DNA of 64,000 nt from Mycobacterium sp. (lineage in GTDB: Bacteria > Actinomycetota > Actinomycetes > Mycobacteriales > Mycobacteriaceae): assembly GCA_016197405.1 (NCBI GenBank), contig JACPVR010000007.1, positions 326,664 through 390,663 on the forward strand. The letters run 5' to 3'. The notes under the pieces were generated by a model. The model did no database searches and was not told the origin of the DNA. It saw only the letters and a list, made by a program, of their open reading frames with translations. Position numbers and translations under genes: made by a program. Position 1 is the first letter of the stretch, and every line of letters begins with the position of its first letter. This document shows, piece after piece, positions 24,529-34,205 of this stretch.

Positions 24529-25907
24529 GAGTGCCCCACGCGCAGCATGTCCGCCACGCTGGTCAGCTTGACCCGCGGCCGGCCGTGCGGTTGGCCCGCG
24601 GTGCGTTCATGGGCATCGATGAGCTGCCAGTGGTCATCGGTCACCAGTAAGGGCTGACGCGAAAGCAGCCAGGACACAAGCTCTTCGGTATGGGCGGCGG
24701 CGATGTCATCGGGCCTCTGCGCAGCGGCCAGATCGGCCAGCAGGGTGTCCACAGTGTCGGCCGAATCCTTCTTGTTACTGCCGATCACACCGGATGGTCC
24801 ACGTTTGATCCAGCCGACCACGTATTCATTGCTGCTGCCCTGCACCCGGCCGTCGGTGTGGGGAATGGTGCCGGAGCGCTCATCGAACGGCAGCCCTGGG
24901 GTGGCGACCCCGCGGTAGCCCACCGCCCGGATCACCAACTGGGCGGGTAGCTCCTCGCGCTCGCCGGTGTCCTTGGCGACCACCCGGCCGCTCTCGTCGG
25001 CGATCAACTCGTTGCGGCCCAGCACTATCGACTCCACCCGGCCGTCACCTTTGATCTCGATCGGCGAGGTCTGGAACCGGAACACGATCCGGCGCTTGGC
25101 ATTGCGCGGTTCGGTCTCGGCGTAGCCGCGCATGACCTTGATGTTCTGCCTGGCACCCTTACCGGCCGCTTCGAGGACCTCGTCGGTGATACCGGCGAAA
25201 TCGGTGGGGTCGACGATCACGTCGACATCGGTCAGGGCCTCCAGATCACCGAGCTCGCGTAACTCCAGGGTGGTGAAGGTGGCCTGCAGCGGTCCCCGTC
25301 GCCCGATCACGACGACCTCTTCGATGCCGTGGTTGTGCAACAGGTCCAGCGCGTGATCGGCGATGTCGGTCTCCCCGAGCAGTTTGGGATCCGAGACCAG
25401 GATGCGCGCGACGTCGAGGGCGACATTGCCGTTGCCGACCACGACGGCCCGCCCGCCGGACAGATCGGGGGACATCTGCTCGAAATGCGGGTGCGCGTTG
25501 TACCAGCCGACGAAGTCCACGGCGGCCACGCTGCCGGGCAGCTCCTCGCCGGGAATGCCCAGCGGTCGGTCCGACTGCGCGCCGATCGCATAGATCACCG
25601 CGTCGTAGCGCTGCGCGAGTTCGGCTGCCTGCACGTGCTCACCGACGGTGATATTGCCGAAGAACCGGAAGCGGTCGTCGCGCGCCACCTTCTCGAACTG
25701 TGCGGCGATGGTCTTGATCTTCGGGTGGTCGGGGGCGACGCCGGAGCGCACCAGCCCCCACGGCGTCGGCAGCATCTCCAGCATGTCGACCCGGACGTCG
25801 GGTCCGTCGGGACCGGCTTTGTCGCCGGCCTTCAACAATGCGGCGGCGGCGAAGTAACCAGAAGGGCCGGAGCCGACGATCGCCACGTGGTGTGGACGCA
25901 CAGACAT
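24525..25907 (-). CDS. fprA: NADPH-ferredoxin reductase FprA
   Basis: 460 residues from ATG 25907 (MSVRPHHVAIVGSGPSGYFAAAALL); the open frame upstream is not coding. Close in length and sequence to M. tuberculosis FprA (Rv3106, 456 aa), an adrenodoxin-reductase-type flavoprotein passing electrons from NADPH to ferredoxin for P450s and other enzymes. FAD motif at residues 10-16; NADPH motif GNGNVALDVAR; PTPWGLVRSGVAPDHPKIK and the C-terminal GWIKRGPSGVIGSNKKDS are diagnostic. Divergent from prfB as in M. tuberculosis, supporting the assignment. No ferredoxin gene is adjacent. Confidence 0.94.
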   Translation of the reverse strand: MSVRPHHVAIVGSGPSGYFAAAALLKAGDKAGPDGPDVRVDMLEMLPTPWGLVRSGVAPDHPKIKTIAAQFEKVARDDRFRFFGNITVGEHVQAAELAQRYDAVIYAIGAQSDRPLGIPGEELPGSVAAVDFVGWYNAHPHFEQMSPDLSGGRAVVVGNGNVALDVARILVSDPKLLGETDIADHALDLLHNHGIEEVVVIGRRGPLQATFTTLELRELGDLEALTDVDVIVDPTDFAGITDEVLEAAGKGARQNIKVMRGYAETEPRNAKRRIVFRFQTSPIEIKGDGRVESIVLGRNELIADESGRVVAKDTGEREELPAQLVIRAVGYRGVATPGLPFDERSGTIPHTDGRVQGSSNEYVVGWIKRGPSGVIGSNKKDSADTVDTLLADLAAAQRPDDIAAAHTEELVSWLLSRQPLLVTDDHWQLIDAHERTAGQPHGRPRVKLTSVADMLRVGHS

Positions 25908-26058
25908 AGAAGCGACGCTTTCTGTTGTTGCCCGGTGCCGCGTGAAGGGCTGTCGCTGAGCGACCGGACGGTGATGTGCGGAATGCGCAGCAGACCCTGG
26001 CCGGTGCGTGGGCTGTACCGGCGGGGCTGGTTGGGTCGCGCGATGCACAAAAGGTTTA

Positions 26059-26086
26059 CGGAACCGATGTTAAACGTCGGGTTCCG
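26059..26086. repeat. Inverted repeat in the fprA-prfB intergenic region
   Basis: CGGAACC (26059-26065) pairs with GGTTCCG (26080-26086) across a 14-nt loop. It lies in the 228-nt gap between the divergent fprA and prfB genes and could be an operator or a hairpin. No T-run follows, so it is not a standard terminator. Confidence 0.35.
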
Positions 26087-26121
26087 CACCCGCCTGTAGT
26101 CACGCCGAACCCGCCCGCCGG

Positions 26122-26127
26122 TAACGT
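26122..26127 (+). promoter_or_regulatory. -10 box of prfB, leaderless arrangement
   Basis: TAACGT fits the mycobacterial TANNNT -10 consensus and ends 8 nt before the prfB GTG at 26136, so transcription would begin at or next to the start codon. There is no Shine-Dalgarno sequence. Inferred from spacing only. Confidence 0.45.
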
Positions 26128-26135
26128 GAACAGCC

Positions 26136-27251
26136 GTGGACCTAGACCGACAAGCCGATATCGCCGCTCTCGACACGACCCTGACCACTGTGGAGCGGGT
26201 CATCGATGTCGACGGTCTGCGCGGCAAGATCGACAAGCTCGAACACGAAGCCTCCGACCCCAAGCTCTGGGACGACCAGACCCGGGCCCAGAAGGTCACC
26301 AGCGAGCTGTCCCACGCCCAAGGTGAGCTGCGTCGTATCGAGGGCCTGCGCCAGCGTGTGGAGGACCTGCCGGTGCTCTACGAGATGGCCGCCGAGGAGG
26401 AGGGTGCGGCCGCCGAGACCGCGCGCGCCGAGGCCGACGCCGAGCTGGCCCAGCTGCGAGCCGATATCGAAGCGGTGGAGGTACGCACCCTGCTGTCGGG
26501 TGAGTACGACGAACGCGAGGCCGTCGTCACGATCCGGTCGGGCGCCGGCGGCGTCGACGCCGCGGACTGGGCCGAGATGCTGATGCGGATGTACATCCGC
26601 TGGGCCGAGAAGCACAACTACGGCGTCGAGGTCTTCGACACCTCCTACGCCGAGGAGGCCGGCATCAAGAGCGCGACCTTCGCGGTGCACGCCCCGTTCG
26701 CCTACGGCACCCTCTCGGTCGAACAGGGCACCCACCGGTTGGTGCGGATCAGCCCGTTCGACAACCAGAGCAGGCGGCAGACCTCGTTCGCCGACGTCGA
26801 GGTGCTGCCCGTCGTCGAGACCACCGACCACATCGAGATTCCCGAAGGTGATCTCCGCGTCGACGTCTACCGATCCAGCGGACCAGGCGGACAGTCGGTC
26901 AACACCACCGACTCCGCCGTGCGCTTGACCCATATCCCCACCGGTATCGTGGTGACCTGTCAGAATGAGAAATCGCAGCTGCAGAACAAGGTGTCGGCAA
27001 TGCGCGTGCTCCAGGCAAAGTTGTTGGAGCGCAAGCGTTTAGAGGAACGCGCCGAAATGGACGCCCTGAAGGGCGACGGAGGCAGCTCATGGGGTACGCA
27101 GATGCGGTCCTACGTGCTGCAGCCCTATCAGATGGTCAAGGACCTGCGCACCGACTACGAGGTGGGCAACCCGGCGGCGGTGCTCGACGGCGATATCGAC
27201 GGCTTCCTGGAAGCCGGAATCCGATGGCGCAACAGGAAAGATGACGACTAA
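26136..27251 (+). CDS. prfB: Peptide chain release factor 2
   Basis: 371 residues from GTG 26136. RF2 signatures: the stop-codon recognition tripeptide SPF in VRISPFDNQ and the peptidyl-transferase GGQ in [35 protein letters not shown] and [11 protein letters not shown] are family-typical. It recognises UGA/UAA and releases the finished peptide. The frame is continuous, with no in-frame UGA frameshift site, as is usual in actinobacteria. Its end overlaps the next gene's ATG (27241) by 11 nt, so downstream translation is coupled. Synteny matches Rv3105c. Confidence 0.97.
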   Translation: MDLDRQADIAALDTTLTTVERVIDVDGLRGKIDKLEHEASDPKLWDDQTRAQKVTSELSHAQGELRRIEGLRQRVEDLPVLYEMAAEEEGAAAETARAEADAELAQLRADIEAVEVRTLLSGEYDEREAVVTIRSGAGGVDAADWAEMLMRMYIRWAEKHNYGVEVFDTSYAEEAGIKSATFAVHAPFAYGTLSVEQGTHRLVRISPFDNQSRRQTSFADVEVLPVVETTDHIEIPEGDLRVDVYRSSGPGGQSVNTTDSAVRLTHIPTGIVVTCQNEKSQLQNKVSAMRVLQAKLLERKRLEERAEMDALKGDGGSSWGTQMRSYVLQPYQMVKDLRTDYEVGNPAAVLDGDIDGFLEAGIRWRNRKDDD

Positions 27252-28227
27252 CTATCTCTCGGCCAGTTACCTGGCCTTCGACTGGTCGCAGAAGTGGCAC
27301 GGCTTCTGGGGCGGCGCAATCGGCGAATGGATCCTGACCCGCGGCCTGCGGGTGGTGATGCTGCTGATAGCCGCCGTCCTGGCCGCCCGGTTCGTCAACT
27401 GGGCCGCGCAGCGCATCACCCGGCGCATCGACGCCGATTTCCGGCAGAGCGACGCGCTGGTCCGCTCCGAGACCGCCAAGCACCGGCAAGCCGTGGCCTC
27501 GGTGATCTCCTGGGTGACCATCGCGCTGGTGTGCGTGCTGGTGTTCGTCCAGCTGACCGAGATCCTGGCCATCCCGGTGAGCTCCCTGGTGGCGCCCGCC
27601 GCGGTGCTCGGCGCCGCGCTGGGTTTCGGGGCACAGCGCATCGTCCAGGACCTGCTGGCGGGTTTCTTCATCATCACCGAGAAGCAGTACGGCTTCGGCG
27701 ACCTCGTCGCCCTCACCGTGGCCGGTATCGCCGCGCCCGCCGAGGGAACCGTGGTGGATGTCACCCTGCGCGTCACGAAGCTGCGGTCATCCGAGGGTGA
27801 AGTGCTCACCATTCCCAACGGCCAGATCGTCAAGACCATCAACCTGTCCAAGGACTGGGCCCGCGCCGTGGTCGATATCCCGGTGCCCGCCGCGGCCGAC
27901 CTCAACCATGTCAACGAGCTGCTGCACCAGGTGTGCGAGAAGGCGATGAAGAACCCGCACCTGAAGGACCTGCTGCTCGACGAGCCGCAGCTGATCGGCG
28001 TCGAGAGCATCGAGCTCGACACCGTGAACTTGCGGATGGTCGCCCGCACGCTGCCCGGTAAACAGTTCGAGGTGGGACGTCAGCTGCGGGTCATGGTCAT
28101 CGCGGCACTGACCCGCGCCGGGATCGTGACGGCCGCCGACACCCGGCCGATGGTCGAGGCGCTGGTGCATCCAGCGACGTCGGCGGGTGCGGAAAAGGAA
28201 ACCCAGGGCCCGGAGGAAGACCGATGA
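27241..28227 (+). CDS. MscS-family mechanosensitive channel
   Basis: 328 residues. Three membrane helices in the first 140 residues ([86 protein letters not shown]). The last is the glycine/alanine-rich pore helix TM3 of MscS, followed by the beta-domain motif [35 protein letters not shown] segment (here AEGTVVDV). It would open under membrane tension during hypo-osmotic shock. Matches Rv3104c by position. Overlaps prfB by 11 nt and the next gene by 4 nt. Confidence 0.9.
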   Translation: MTTNYLSASYLAFDWSQKWHGFWGGAIGEWILTRGLRVVMLLIAAVLAARFVNWAAQRITRRIDADFRQSDALVRSETAKHRQAVASVISWVTIALVCVLVFVQLTEILAIPVSSLVAPAAVLGAALGFGAQRIVQDLLAGFFIITEKQYGFGDLVALTVAGIAAPAEGTVVDVTLRVTKLRSSEGEVLTIPNGQIVKTINLSKDWARAVVDIPVPAAADLNHVNELLHQVCEKAMKNPHLKDLLLDEPQLIGVESIELDTVNLRMVARTLPGKQFEVGRQLRVMVIAALTRAGIVTAADTRPMVEALVHPATSAGAEKETQGPEEDR

Positions 28228-28793
28228 AGGTCATCGGCAACCGCGAGGGCGAACACCGCGGATGGCCCAACTACCTGTTCGGCGGGCGGGTGCGGACATC
28301 GACGTTCGTCCTGGTCGTGGCGTTCTTCGCGACATGGTGGGTGTACTCCACCTACCAGCCTGAGCCCGCGCCGCCGGTGCCCCAGACCCAGGTGGTGCCG
28401 CCGGGGTTCGTACCCGACCCGGACTACACCTGGGTCCCGCGCACCTCGGTGCGTCCACGTCCGACCGAGACCTACACCAGGACCACCACCCCGACGACGA
28501 CCACCACCACCACGACAGAGACCACGTCGCCGACCGATATCACCGACACCACGACACCCGGGTCGGATCAGCCCACCACCCCGGGTGCGCCGACGACGGT
28601 CATCGATCCCGACGGACCCGGACCGCTGGTTCCCACGACGGTCGTCGATCCCGACGGCGCCGGCCCGCTGCCTGCGACGACGGTCACCCCGTCGCCGACG
28701 GTGCCGAACCGTTCCGGCATTCCGTCGACCACCCCGACGACGCCCGCCCCGGGGCCCGCCGCCTCGCCGACACCGACGACGCCCGCACCGTAG
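28224..28793 (+). CDS. Pro/Thr-rich membrane-anchored protein (Rv3103c-like)
   Basis: 189 residues from ATG 28224 (ATGA overlap with the channel gene). A single membrane helix (residues about 24-41, [20 protein letters not shown]) is followed by an extended Pro/Thr-rich tail. Residues 87-115 are nearly all Thr/Pro/Ser, and residues 124-151 are two tandem copies of a 14-residue unit beginning TTV(I/V)DPDG. The tail looks disordered, probably extracytoplasmic and possibly glycosylated. Rv3103c occupies the same place before ftsE in M. tuberculosis. Function unknown; proximity to ftsEX suggests a cell-wall role (inference). Confidence 0.85.
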   Translation: MKVIGNREGEHRGWPNYLFGGRVRTSTFVLVVAFFATWWVYSTYQPEPAPPVPQTQVVPPGFVPDPDYTWVPRTSVRPRPTETYTRTTTPTTTTTTTTETTSPTDITDTTTPGSDQPTTPGAPTTVIDPDGPGPLVPTTVVDPDGAGPLPATTVTPSPTVPNRSGIPSTTPTTPAPGPAASPTPTTPAP

Positions 28794-28820
28794 CTGGTCG
28801 GGCCGCCCGGTCCGCACCGC

Positions 28821-28826
28821 TACACT
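28821..28826 (+). promoter_or_regulatory. -10 box of ftsE, leaderless arrangement
   Basis: TACACT matches TANNNT and ends 8 nt before GTG 28835 (followed at once by ATG 28838). No ribosome-binding site lies between. The same spacing is seen at prfB, suggesting that both transcripts begin at the start codon. Confidence 0.45.
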
Positions 28827-28837
28827 GGCGTGCCGTG

Positions 28838-29527
28838 ATGATCACCCTCGACCATGTCACCAAGCAGTACAAGCAGTCGGCGCGTCCGGCGCTCGACAAT
28901 GTGAGCCTCAAGGTCGACAAAGGTGAGTTCGTCTTCCTCATCGGTCCGTCGGGTTCGGGCAAGTCCACCTTCATGCGGCTGCTGCTCGCCGAAGACAACC
29001 CGACGTCCGGCGAAATCCAGGTCTCGAAGTTCCACGTGAACAAGCTGCCCGGTCGGCATATCCCGAGCCTGCGGCAGGTTATCGGGTGCGTTTTCCAGGA
29101 TTTCCGACTGCTGCAGCAGAAGACGGTTTTCGAGAATGTCGCCTTCGCACTGGAAGTCATCGGCAAGCGGCCCGACACCATCAACCGGGTGGTGCCCGAC
29201 GTGCTGGAGATGGTCGGCCTGTCGGGCAAGGCCAACCGGTTGCCCGGCGAGCTGTCCGGTGGTGAGCAGCAGCGGGTGGCGATCGCCCGCGCATTCGTGA
29301 ACCGGCCCTTGGTGTTGCTGGCCGACGAGCCGACCGGAAACCTCGACCCTGAGACGAGCAAGGACATCATGGATCTGCTGGAGCGGATCAATCGGACCGG
29401 AACGACGGTCCTGATGGCCACCCATGACCACCACATCGTCGACTCGATGCGCCAGCGCGTCGTCGAACTGTCACTGGGCCGCCTGGTCCGTGACGAACAG
29501 CGCGGCGTCTACGGAATGGATCGATAA
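28838..29527 (+). CDS. ftsE: Cell division ATP-binding protein FtsE
   Basis: 229 residues from ATG 28838 ([12 protein letters not shown]), with GTG 28835 directly ahead as a possible leaderless start. ABC ATPase motifs: Walker [10 protein letters not shown] (about 36-44), signature [14 protein letters not shown], Walker [13 protein letters not shown], and the switch His in MATHDH. FtsE powers FtsX, which activates peptidoglycan hydrolases (RipC in mycobacteria) at the septum. The stop TAA is directly followed by the GTG of ftsX. Nearly identical in layout to Rv3102c. Confidence 0.97.
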   Translation: MITLDHVTKQYKQSARPALDNVSLKVDKGEFVFLIGPSGSGKSTFMRLLLAEDNPTSGEIQVSKFHVNKLPGRHIPSLRQVIGCVFQDFRLLQQKTVFENVAFALEVIGKRPDTINRVVPDVLEMVGLSGKANRLPGELSGGEQQRVAIARAFVNRPLVLLADEPTGNLDPETSKDIMDLLERINRTGTTVLMATHDHHIVDSMRQRVVELSLGRLVRDEQRGVYGMDR

Positions 29528-30421
29528 GTGCGCTTTGGCTTCCTATTCAACGAGGTCCTGACCGGGCTTCGCCGCAACGTCACGATGACGATCGCGATGA
29601 TCGTGACGACGGCCATCTCGATCGGGCTGTTCGGCGGCGGTCTGCTCGTGGTCCGGCTCGCCGACCATTCCAAGAACATCTACCTCGACCGCGTCGAGAC
29701 GCAGGTGTTCTTGACCAACGACATCTCGGCCAACGACCTGAGCTGTGACTCCGATCCGTGTAAGGCGTTGCGCGCCAAGATCGAAGCGCGCCCCGACGTG
29801 AAGTCGGTGCGTTTCCTCAATCGCGACGACGCCTACGACGACGCCACCCGCAAGTTCCCGGAGTACAAGGATGTGGCCAGCAAGGACTCGTTCCCGGCCT
29901 CGTTCATCGTCAAGCTCGACGACCCGGAACAGCACAAGGATTTCGACCAGGCGATGGTCGGGCAGCCCGGGGTGCTCAATGTGCTCAACCAGAAGGACCT
30001 CATCGACCGGCTCTTCGCGGTACTCGACGGGTTGTCCAACGCGGCGTTCGCGGTGGCGTTGGTGCAGGCCGTCGGTGCGGTGCTGCTGATCGCCAACATG
30101 GTCCAAGTCGCGGCGTACACCAGACGAACCGAGATCGGCATCATGCGGCTGGTCGGCGCCAGCCGGTGGTACACGCAGCTGCCATTCCTGTTGGAGGCGG
30201 TACTGGCGGCGACGATCGGTGTGGTGCTGGCGGTGATCGGGCTCTTCGTGGTGCGGGCGCTGTTCCTGGACAAAGCGCTCAACCAGTTCTATCAAGCCAA
30301 TCTGATCGCCAAGATCGACTACGCCGACATCTTGTTCATATCGCCGTTCCTGTTCGGGGTCGGCGTGCTGATGGCCGGATTGACCGGCTATGTCACGCTG
30401 CGCCTTTACGTGCGAAGGTAA
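29528..30421 (+). CDS. ftsX: Cell division membrane protein FtsX
   Basis: 297 residues from GTG 29528, starting directly after the ftsE stop. Four membrane helices: one at residues about 21-43, a large extracytoplasmic domain of some 120 residues with a Cys pair ([11 protein letters not shown]) that may form a disulfide, then three helices ([71 protein letters not shown]). This is the FtsX/MacB permease fold. It relays FtsE ATP hydrolysis to hydrolases outside the membrane. Confidence 0.97.
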   Translation: MRFGFLFNEVLTGLRRNVTMTIAMIVTTAISIGLFGGGLLVVRLADHSKNIYLDRVETQVFLTNDISANDLSCDSDPCKALRAKIEARPDVKSVRFLNRDDAYDDATRKFPEYKDVASKDSFPASFIVKLDDPEQHKDFDQAMVGQPGVLNVLNQKDLIDRLFAVLDGLSNAAFAVALVQAVGAVLLIANMVQVAAYTRRTEIGIMRLVGASRWYTQLPFLLEAVLAATIGVVLAVIGLFVVRALFLDKALNQFYQANLIAKIDYADILFISPFLFGVGVLMAGLTGYVTLRLYVRR

Positions 30422-30425
30422 ACAG

Positions 30426-30941
30426 GTGGCCAAGAAGTCAGCTGCCGACGCGAAGAAGTTCGCGAACGGCGAGGGTGGACAGCGCCGGATCGTGGCGTCC
30501 AACCGCAAGGCTCGACACAACTACTCGATCCTGGACGTCTACGAGGCCGGGGTCATGCTGCAGGGCACCGAGGTGAAGAGCCTGCGGGAAGGTCAGGCCT
30601 CGCTGGCCGATGCCTTCGCCACCGTCGACGACGGCGAGGTCTGGCTGCGTAATCTGCACATCCCCGAATATCACCACGGCTCGTGGACCAACCACGCCCC
30701 GCGCCGCAACCGCAAGCTGTTGATGCACCGCGGTGAGATCGACAACCTGATCGGCAAGATCCGGGACGGCAACCTCACCTTGGTGCCACTGTCGCTGTAC
30801 TTCACCGACGGCAAGGTCAAGGTCGAACTGGCATTGGCCCGCGGTAAGCAGGCCCATGACAAACGTCAGGACCTGGCCCGCCGCGATGCCGAGCGTGAGG
30901 TGGTCCGCGAACTCGGTAGGCGATCCAAGGGCATGTCCTGA
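30426..30941 (+). CDS. smpB: SsrA-binding protein SmpB
   Basis: 171 residues from GTG 30426, with GAAGG upstream and only 4 nt after the ftsX stop; an open frame from 30390 is inside ftsX and is not used. Motifs: [68 protein letters not shown] and the basic tail [14 protein letters not shown]. SmpB binds tmRNA and carries it into stalled ribosomes; the tmRNA gene is about 4.1 kb downstream on the same strand. Confidence 0.97.
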   Translation: MAKKSAADAKKFANGEGGQRRIVASNRKARHNYSILDVYEAGVMLQGTEVKSLREGQASLADAFATVDDGEVWLRNLHIPEYHHGSWTNHAPRRNRKLLMHRGEIDNLIGKIRDGNLTLVPLSLYFTDGKVKVELALARGKQAHDKRQDLARRDAEREVVRELGRRSKGMS

Positions 30942-30970
30942 TCGGCTCACTGGCCGGTCCTCTATTCGCG

Positions 30971-31795
30971 TTGGTCTCGGCCTTCGGCTACGGCGTCAGC
31001 GATTTCGTCGGCGGTATCGCCTCGCGCCGGGTGGCCGCACTGCGCGTAGTGCTGGTGTCCTATCCGGTCGCGCTGGTGCTGCTCGCCGGTTTGGCCGCCG
31101 TGATCGGCGGCCACATCACCGGGCCCGCGATCTTCTGGGGAGCGTTGTGCGGGATCTCGCAGGCGTTCGGGGTGTGGTGGTTCTACGCCGCGCTGGGGTC
31201 GGGCCCGATCTCGGTGGTGTCGCCCCTGACGGCGATCCTGGTGGCCGGGGTTCCGGTGATCGCCGGTGTCATCGGCGGTGAGCGACCGGCGCTGATCGCC
31301 AATATCGGCATCGTGGTGGCACTCGTCGCGGTGTTCATGGTCAGCCGCGAGGCAACCGACGCCGATGTGACGCCGCACCGGTTCACCACCAAGGTTGCGT
31401 GGCTCACCGTCGGTTCGGGCCTGGCATTCGGGCTGAATTTCGTACTGATCCACCAGGCGCCGGAGGAAGCCAAGCTGTGGCCGCTGGTCATCGCGCGGCT
31501 GTCGGCCAGCCTGCTGGTGGTGGTCGTGGCGTTGCTCACGCGCGATCTGGCGCTGCCCACCGGCCAGCCGCTTCGACTGGCACTGCTGGCCGGTGTGCTC
31601 GACACCGTCGCGAATGTGGCGATGCTGCTCGCGCTGCAGGCCTCACTGCTGTCGCTGGCCGGAGTCCTGATCTCGCTGTACCCCGCGGGAACGGTTTTGC
31701 TGGCGATCGTGGTGCTCAAAGAGCGCGTCACTCGCTGGCAGACGCTCGGGATGGTCCTTGCGCTGGCGGCAGTAGCGATGATTGCCATCGGCTGA
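30971..31795 (+). CDS. EamA/DMT-superfamily transporter
   Basis: About 274 residues, roughly ten membrane helices in two EamA repeats (FGYGVSDFVGGIASRRVAAL...; WLTVGSGLAFGLNFVLIHQA...LAGVLISLYPAGTVLLAIVVLKERVTRWQTLGM). The second repeat ends with the usual ERxTRxQ.xG motif. Substrate unknown; the family exports amino acids or metabolites. The start is uncertain: TTG 30971 is used here, but the frame is open and similar to relatives from a CTG at 30938 that overlaps the smpB stop ([19 protein letters not shown]), so the real protein may be 11 residues longer. Confidence 0.85.
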   Translation: MVSAFGYGVSDFVGGIASRRVAALRVVLVSYPVALVLLAGLAAVIGGHITGPAIFWGALCGISQAFGVWWFYAALGSGPISVVSPLTAILVAGVPVIAGVIGGERPALIANIGIVVALVAVFMVSREATDADVTPHRFTTKVAWLTVGSGLAFGLNFVLIHQAPEEAKLWPLVIARLSASLLVVVVALLTRDLALPTGQPLRLALLAGVLDTVANVAMLLALQASLLSLAGVLISLYPAGTVLLAIVVLKERVTRWQTLGMVLALAAVAMIAIG

Positions 31796-34165
31796 TTGCT
31801 GAGTCAGGCATCATTGCTTGCGGGTGTGATCGCCAGGCGCCGGGGAAGGAGGCCCGCGATCAAGGGATTTCAGTGGCGCGTCGCCGTTTTCACCGTTGTC
31901 CTGGCATTGGCCTGCGGCAATGCCGCGGCGCTGTGGGGAGTGGACAACGCGCGGATCGGTGCATTCGTGCTGCAGGCGATGGTCGGCGCCGGCACGCTGA
32001 TCAGCGCTGTGGTGATCACCGCCAAGGTGCACGGCCCGGCACGCCGGTGGCGGCTGTTCGTCATCGCGGCTTTCCTGAGCTGGATGTTCGGCGAGATCCT
32101 GTGGTGGACCGCGGCGGGACCATCGGCTGACGGCACCCTGTCGGCGCCGCCGGTGGCGGTCGCGGCGTACTTCCTGCCCCCGCTGTTCGGTCTGGCAGCG
32201 ATGATCACGCTGGTGTTTGCGGGCCGCGGGGTGTCCGTGACCCTGCACGGGTCGGTCCGGCACGCGTTGCTCGTCACGATCCTCGACACCCTGGTGGCGG
32301 TACTGTCGTTCGCCATTCTGGTCTTGACGGCGGGCATCGGTGGCATGACCGGTATCGCCGGTATGACGGGTGTCGCGTTACCGCGTTCGGACGACACCGC
32401 CGTCGTGATCGCCTACTCGTGCGTCGAGCTCGTCGTCGTGGTGACCGGCGTCGTGATGGCGATGATCTACCGGCCGGATCGGCCCTACCGGACCAACTAC
32501 ATCCTGCTCTCGATCGGCATCGTGACAATCGCGGCGTCCGATCGGATGGTGGCCTATCTGCAGAACGTCGGATTCCAGAACGGCGACCTGTTGGGCGGAA
32601 TCGGGTTCATTCTCGGGCCGCTCATCATCGGGTTCTCGCTGATCCGGTACCCCACATCGGTCACGGTCCGCGGACGCAGTGAGCAGGCCATGGATGTCGC
32701 GCAATTGGGCCTGCCCTACGTGGGCTTCCTCGGGATCGCGGCCCTCGCGGCGTTCCACGTGTCCATCGGCCAGCCGGTGCGGCCTCCGTTGATCTGGACG
32801 ACGCTGGTGATGATCTTCCTGGTTGCCGCCCGCCAGGCGGCAGCGATGCGTGCCCAACGCATGTTGACCCGGCGGTTGTACGAGGTGCAGGAGCGCCTTG
32901 CCCATCAGGTCCATCACGATCCGCTGACCGGTCTGCCCAACCGGCTGCTGTTCGCGCAACGACTGGAATCTGCCGTGCGAGGCGGCAGATTCGTCCTGAT
33001 CTTCGTCGATCTGGACGATTTCAAGGAGGTCAACGATCGCTACGGGCACGCCGCGGGTGACCAACTGCTGTGCGCCGTCGGCGAGCGCCTGCAGCGCTGC
33101 GTGGGAGATCAGGACACGCTGGCCCGCATCGGCGGTGACGAGTTCGCCATTTTGATCGACGGCGAGCTGGAGTCACCGGAAGTCGTCGCGGACCGGATCC
33201 GCGTCGCGCTGCGCGACCCATTCGCGGTCCACGGTTCCTCGGTGCGGGTGCGCGCGAGCATGGGGCTGGTCCGGCCCGCCTCCGATGGTCCCACCCCGAC
33301 TTCGGACGACCTGCTGAGGCAGGCCGATACCTCGATGTACGCGGGAAAGCGGCTCGGCAAGGACACCGCGGTCGTCTACCGGCCGTGCTCCGGCCTCGCA
33401 TCGGACTTTCCGACAGTGCTGCGAACCGCGAACGGTGCCCGGCCACCCGGTTTCGGGCTGGTCTACCAGCCCATCGTGCGGTTGTCCGACGGCACGACGG
33501 CGGCCGTCGAAGCGCTCGCGCGCTGGACCGCCCCCAACGGGACGCAAATCCCACCGGAGACTTTCGTCGGCGCCTCCGAGGCAGCCGGGCTGGGCGCCAT
33601 TCTGGACTCCCTGGTGCTCGACCTCGCCTGCAGGGAAGTGGCCGAAGCCGGCCTCGGTGTCGATCTGCACGTCAACATCGGCGCGGAGCGGCTGGGCAAT
33701 CTGAGCTTCGAACGCACGGTTCGCGACACACTCGACCGGTACGCCCTGGATCCCAGGCGATTGGTCGTCGAGATCACCGAGACCGTGCCGATCGTCGACC
33801 TCCCCGAAGCCGCCGACCAGATCCGGCGACTCGGCTCCGTCGGCATCAGGGTTGCGCTGGACGACTTCGGCGCCGGCTACAACTCGCTGACCTACATCCA
33901 TGCCCTGCCGGTCAGGATCATCAAGCTCGACCGCAGCCTCGCCGCTGGTATGGGGCCCGTCCAGAACACCACCCTCTACCGCTCGGTCATCGGTCTGTGT
34001 GAGGCGCTCGGGCTGGAGGTGATTGCCGAAGGGATCGAGACCAGCGCGCAGGCGCAGGCCGCTTACCTGGCCGGATGTCAGTTGGCTCAGGGCCACCTGC
34101 TCGGCCGTCCCGCTCCGATCGGGGAGTTCGCAGCGATGAGCCCGGTGCCGACGGACACACCGTAA
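31796..34165 (+). CDS. Membrane GGDEF-EAL c-di-GMP turnover protein
   Basis: 789 residues from TTG 31796, which directly follows the transporter stop. The N-terminal 370 residues hold about nine to ten membrane helices. Then a GGDEF domain (DPLTGLPNRLLF ... FVDLDDFKEVNDRYGHAAGDQLL ... ARIGGDEFAIL) with an intact active site but no RxxD inhibitory site five residues ahead (GDQD instead). The EAL domain keeps its catalytic set: VEALARW, HVNIGAERL, EITE, DDFGAGYNSL, IIKLDRSL, AEGIE, AQGHLLGRP. Both synthesis and breakdown of c-di-GMP are therefore possible. It senses an unknown signal through its membrane part. Confidence 0.93.
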   Translation: MLSQASLLAGVIARRRGRRPAIKGFQWRVAVFTVVLALACGNAAALWGVDNARIGAFVLQAMVGAGTLISAVVITAKVHGPARRWRLFVIAAFLSWMFGEILWWTAAGPSADGTLSAPPVAVAAYFLPPLFGLAAMITLVFAGRGVSVTLHGSVRHALLVTILDTLVAVLSFAILVLTAGIGGMTGIAGMTGVALPRSDDTAVVIAYSCVELVVVVTGVVMAMIYRPDRPYRTNYILLSIGIVTIAASDRMVAYLQNVGFQNGDLLGGIGFILGPLIIGFSLIRYPTSVTVRGRSEQAMDVAQLGLPYVGFLGIAALAAFHVSIGQPVRPPLIWTTLVMIFLVAARQAAAMRAQRMLTRRLYEVQERLAHQVHHDPLTGLPNRLLFAQRLESAVRGGRFVLIFVDLDDFKEVNDRYGHAAGDQLLCAVGERLQRCVGDQDTLARIGGDEFAILIDGELESPEVVADRIRVALRDPFAVHGSSVRVRASMGLVRPASDGPTPTSDDLLRQADTSMYAGKRLGKDTAVVYRPCSGLASDFPTVLRTANGARPPGFGLVYQPIVRLSDGTTAAVEALARWTAPNGTQIPPETFVGASEAAGLGAILDSLVLDLACREVAEAGLGVDLHVNIGAERLGNLSFERTVRDTLDRYALDPRRLVVEITETVPIVDLPEAADQIRRLGSVGIRVALDDFGAGYNSLTYIHALPVRIIKLDRSLAAGMGPVQNTTLYRSVIGLCEALGLEVIAEGIETSAQAQAAYLAGCQLAQGHLLGRPAPIGEFAAMSPVPTDTP

Positions 34166-34205
34166 TCGGAGTACATGGGCGCAGAATGGGCGTTAACCTC
34201 GCGCC

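Noticed and set aside
26136..26250. Programmed +1 frameshift in prfB
   Set aside because: The prfB frame is continuous with no internal UGA near codon 25.
28490..28560. ACC/ACG runs as a possible repeat array or CRISPR
   Set aside because: They are Thr codon runs in the Pro/Thr-rich protein, without spacers or repeat structure.
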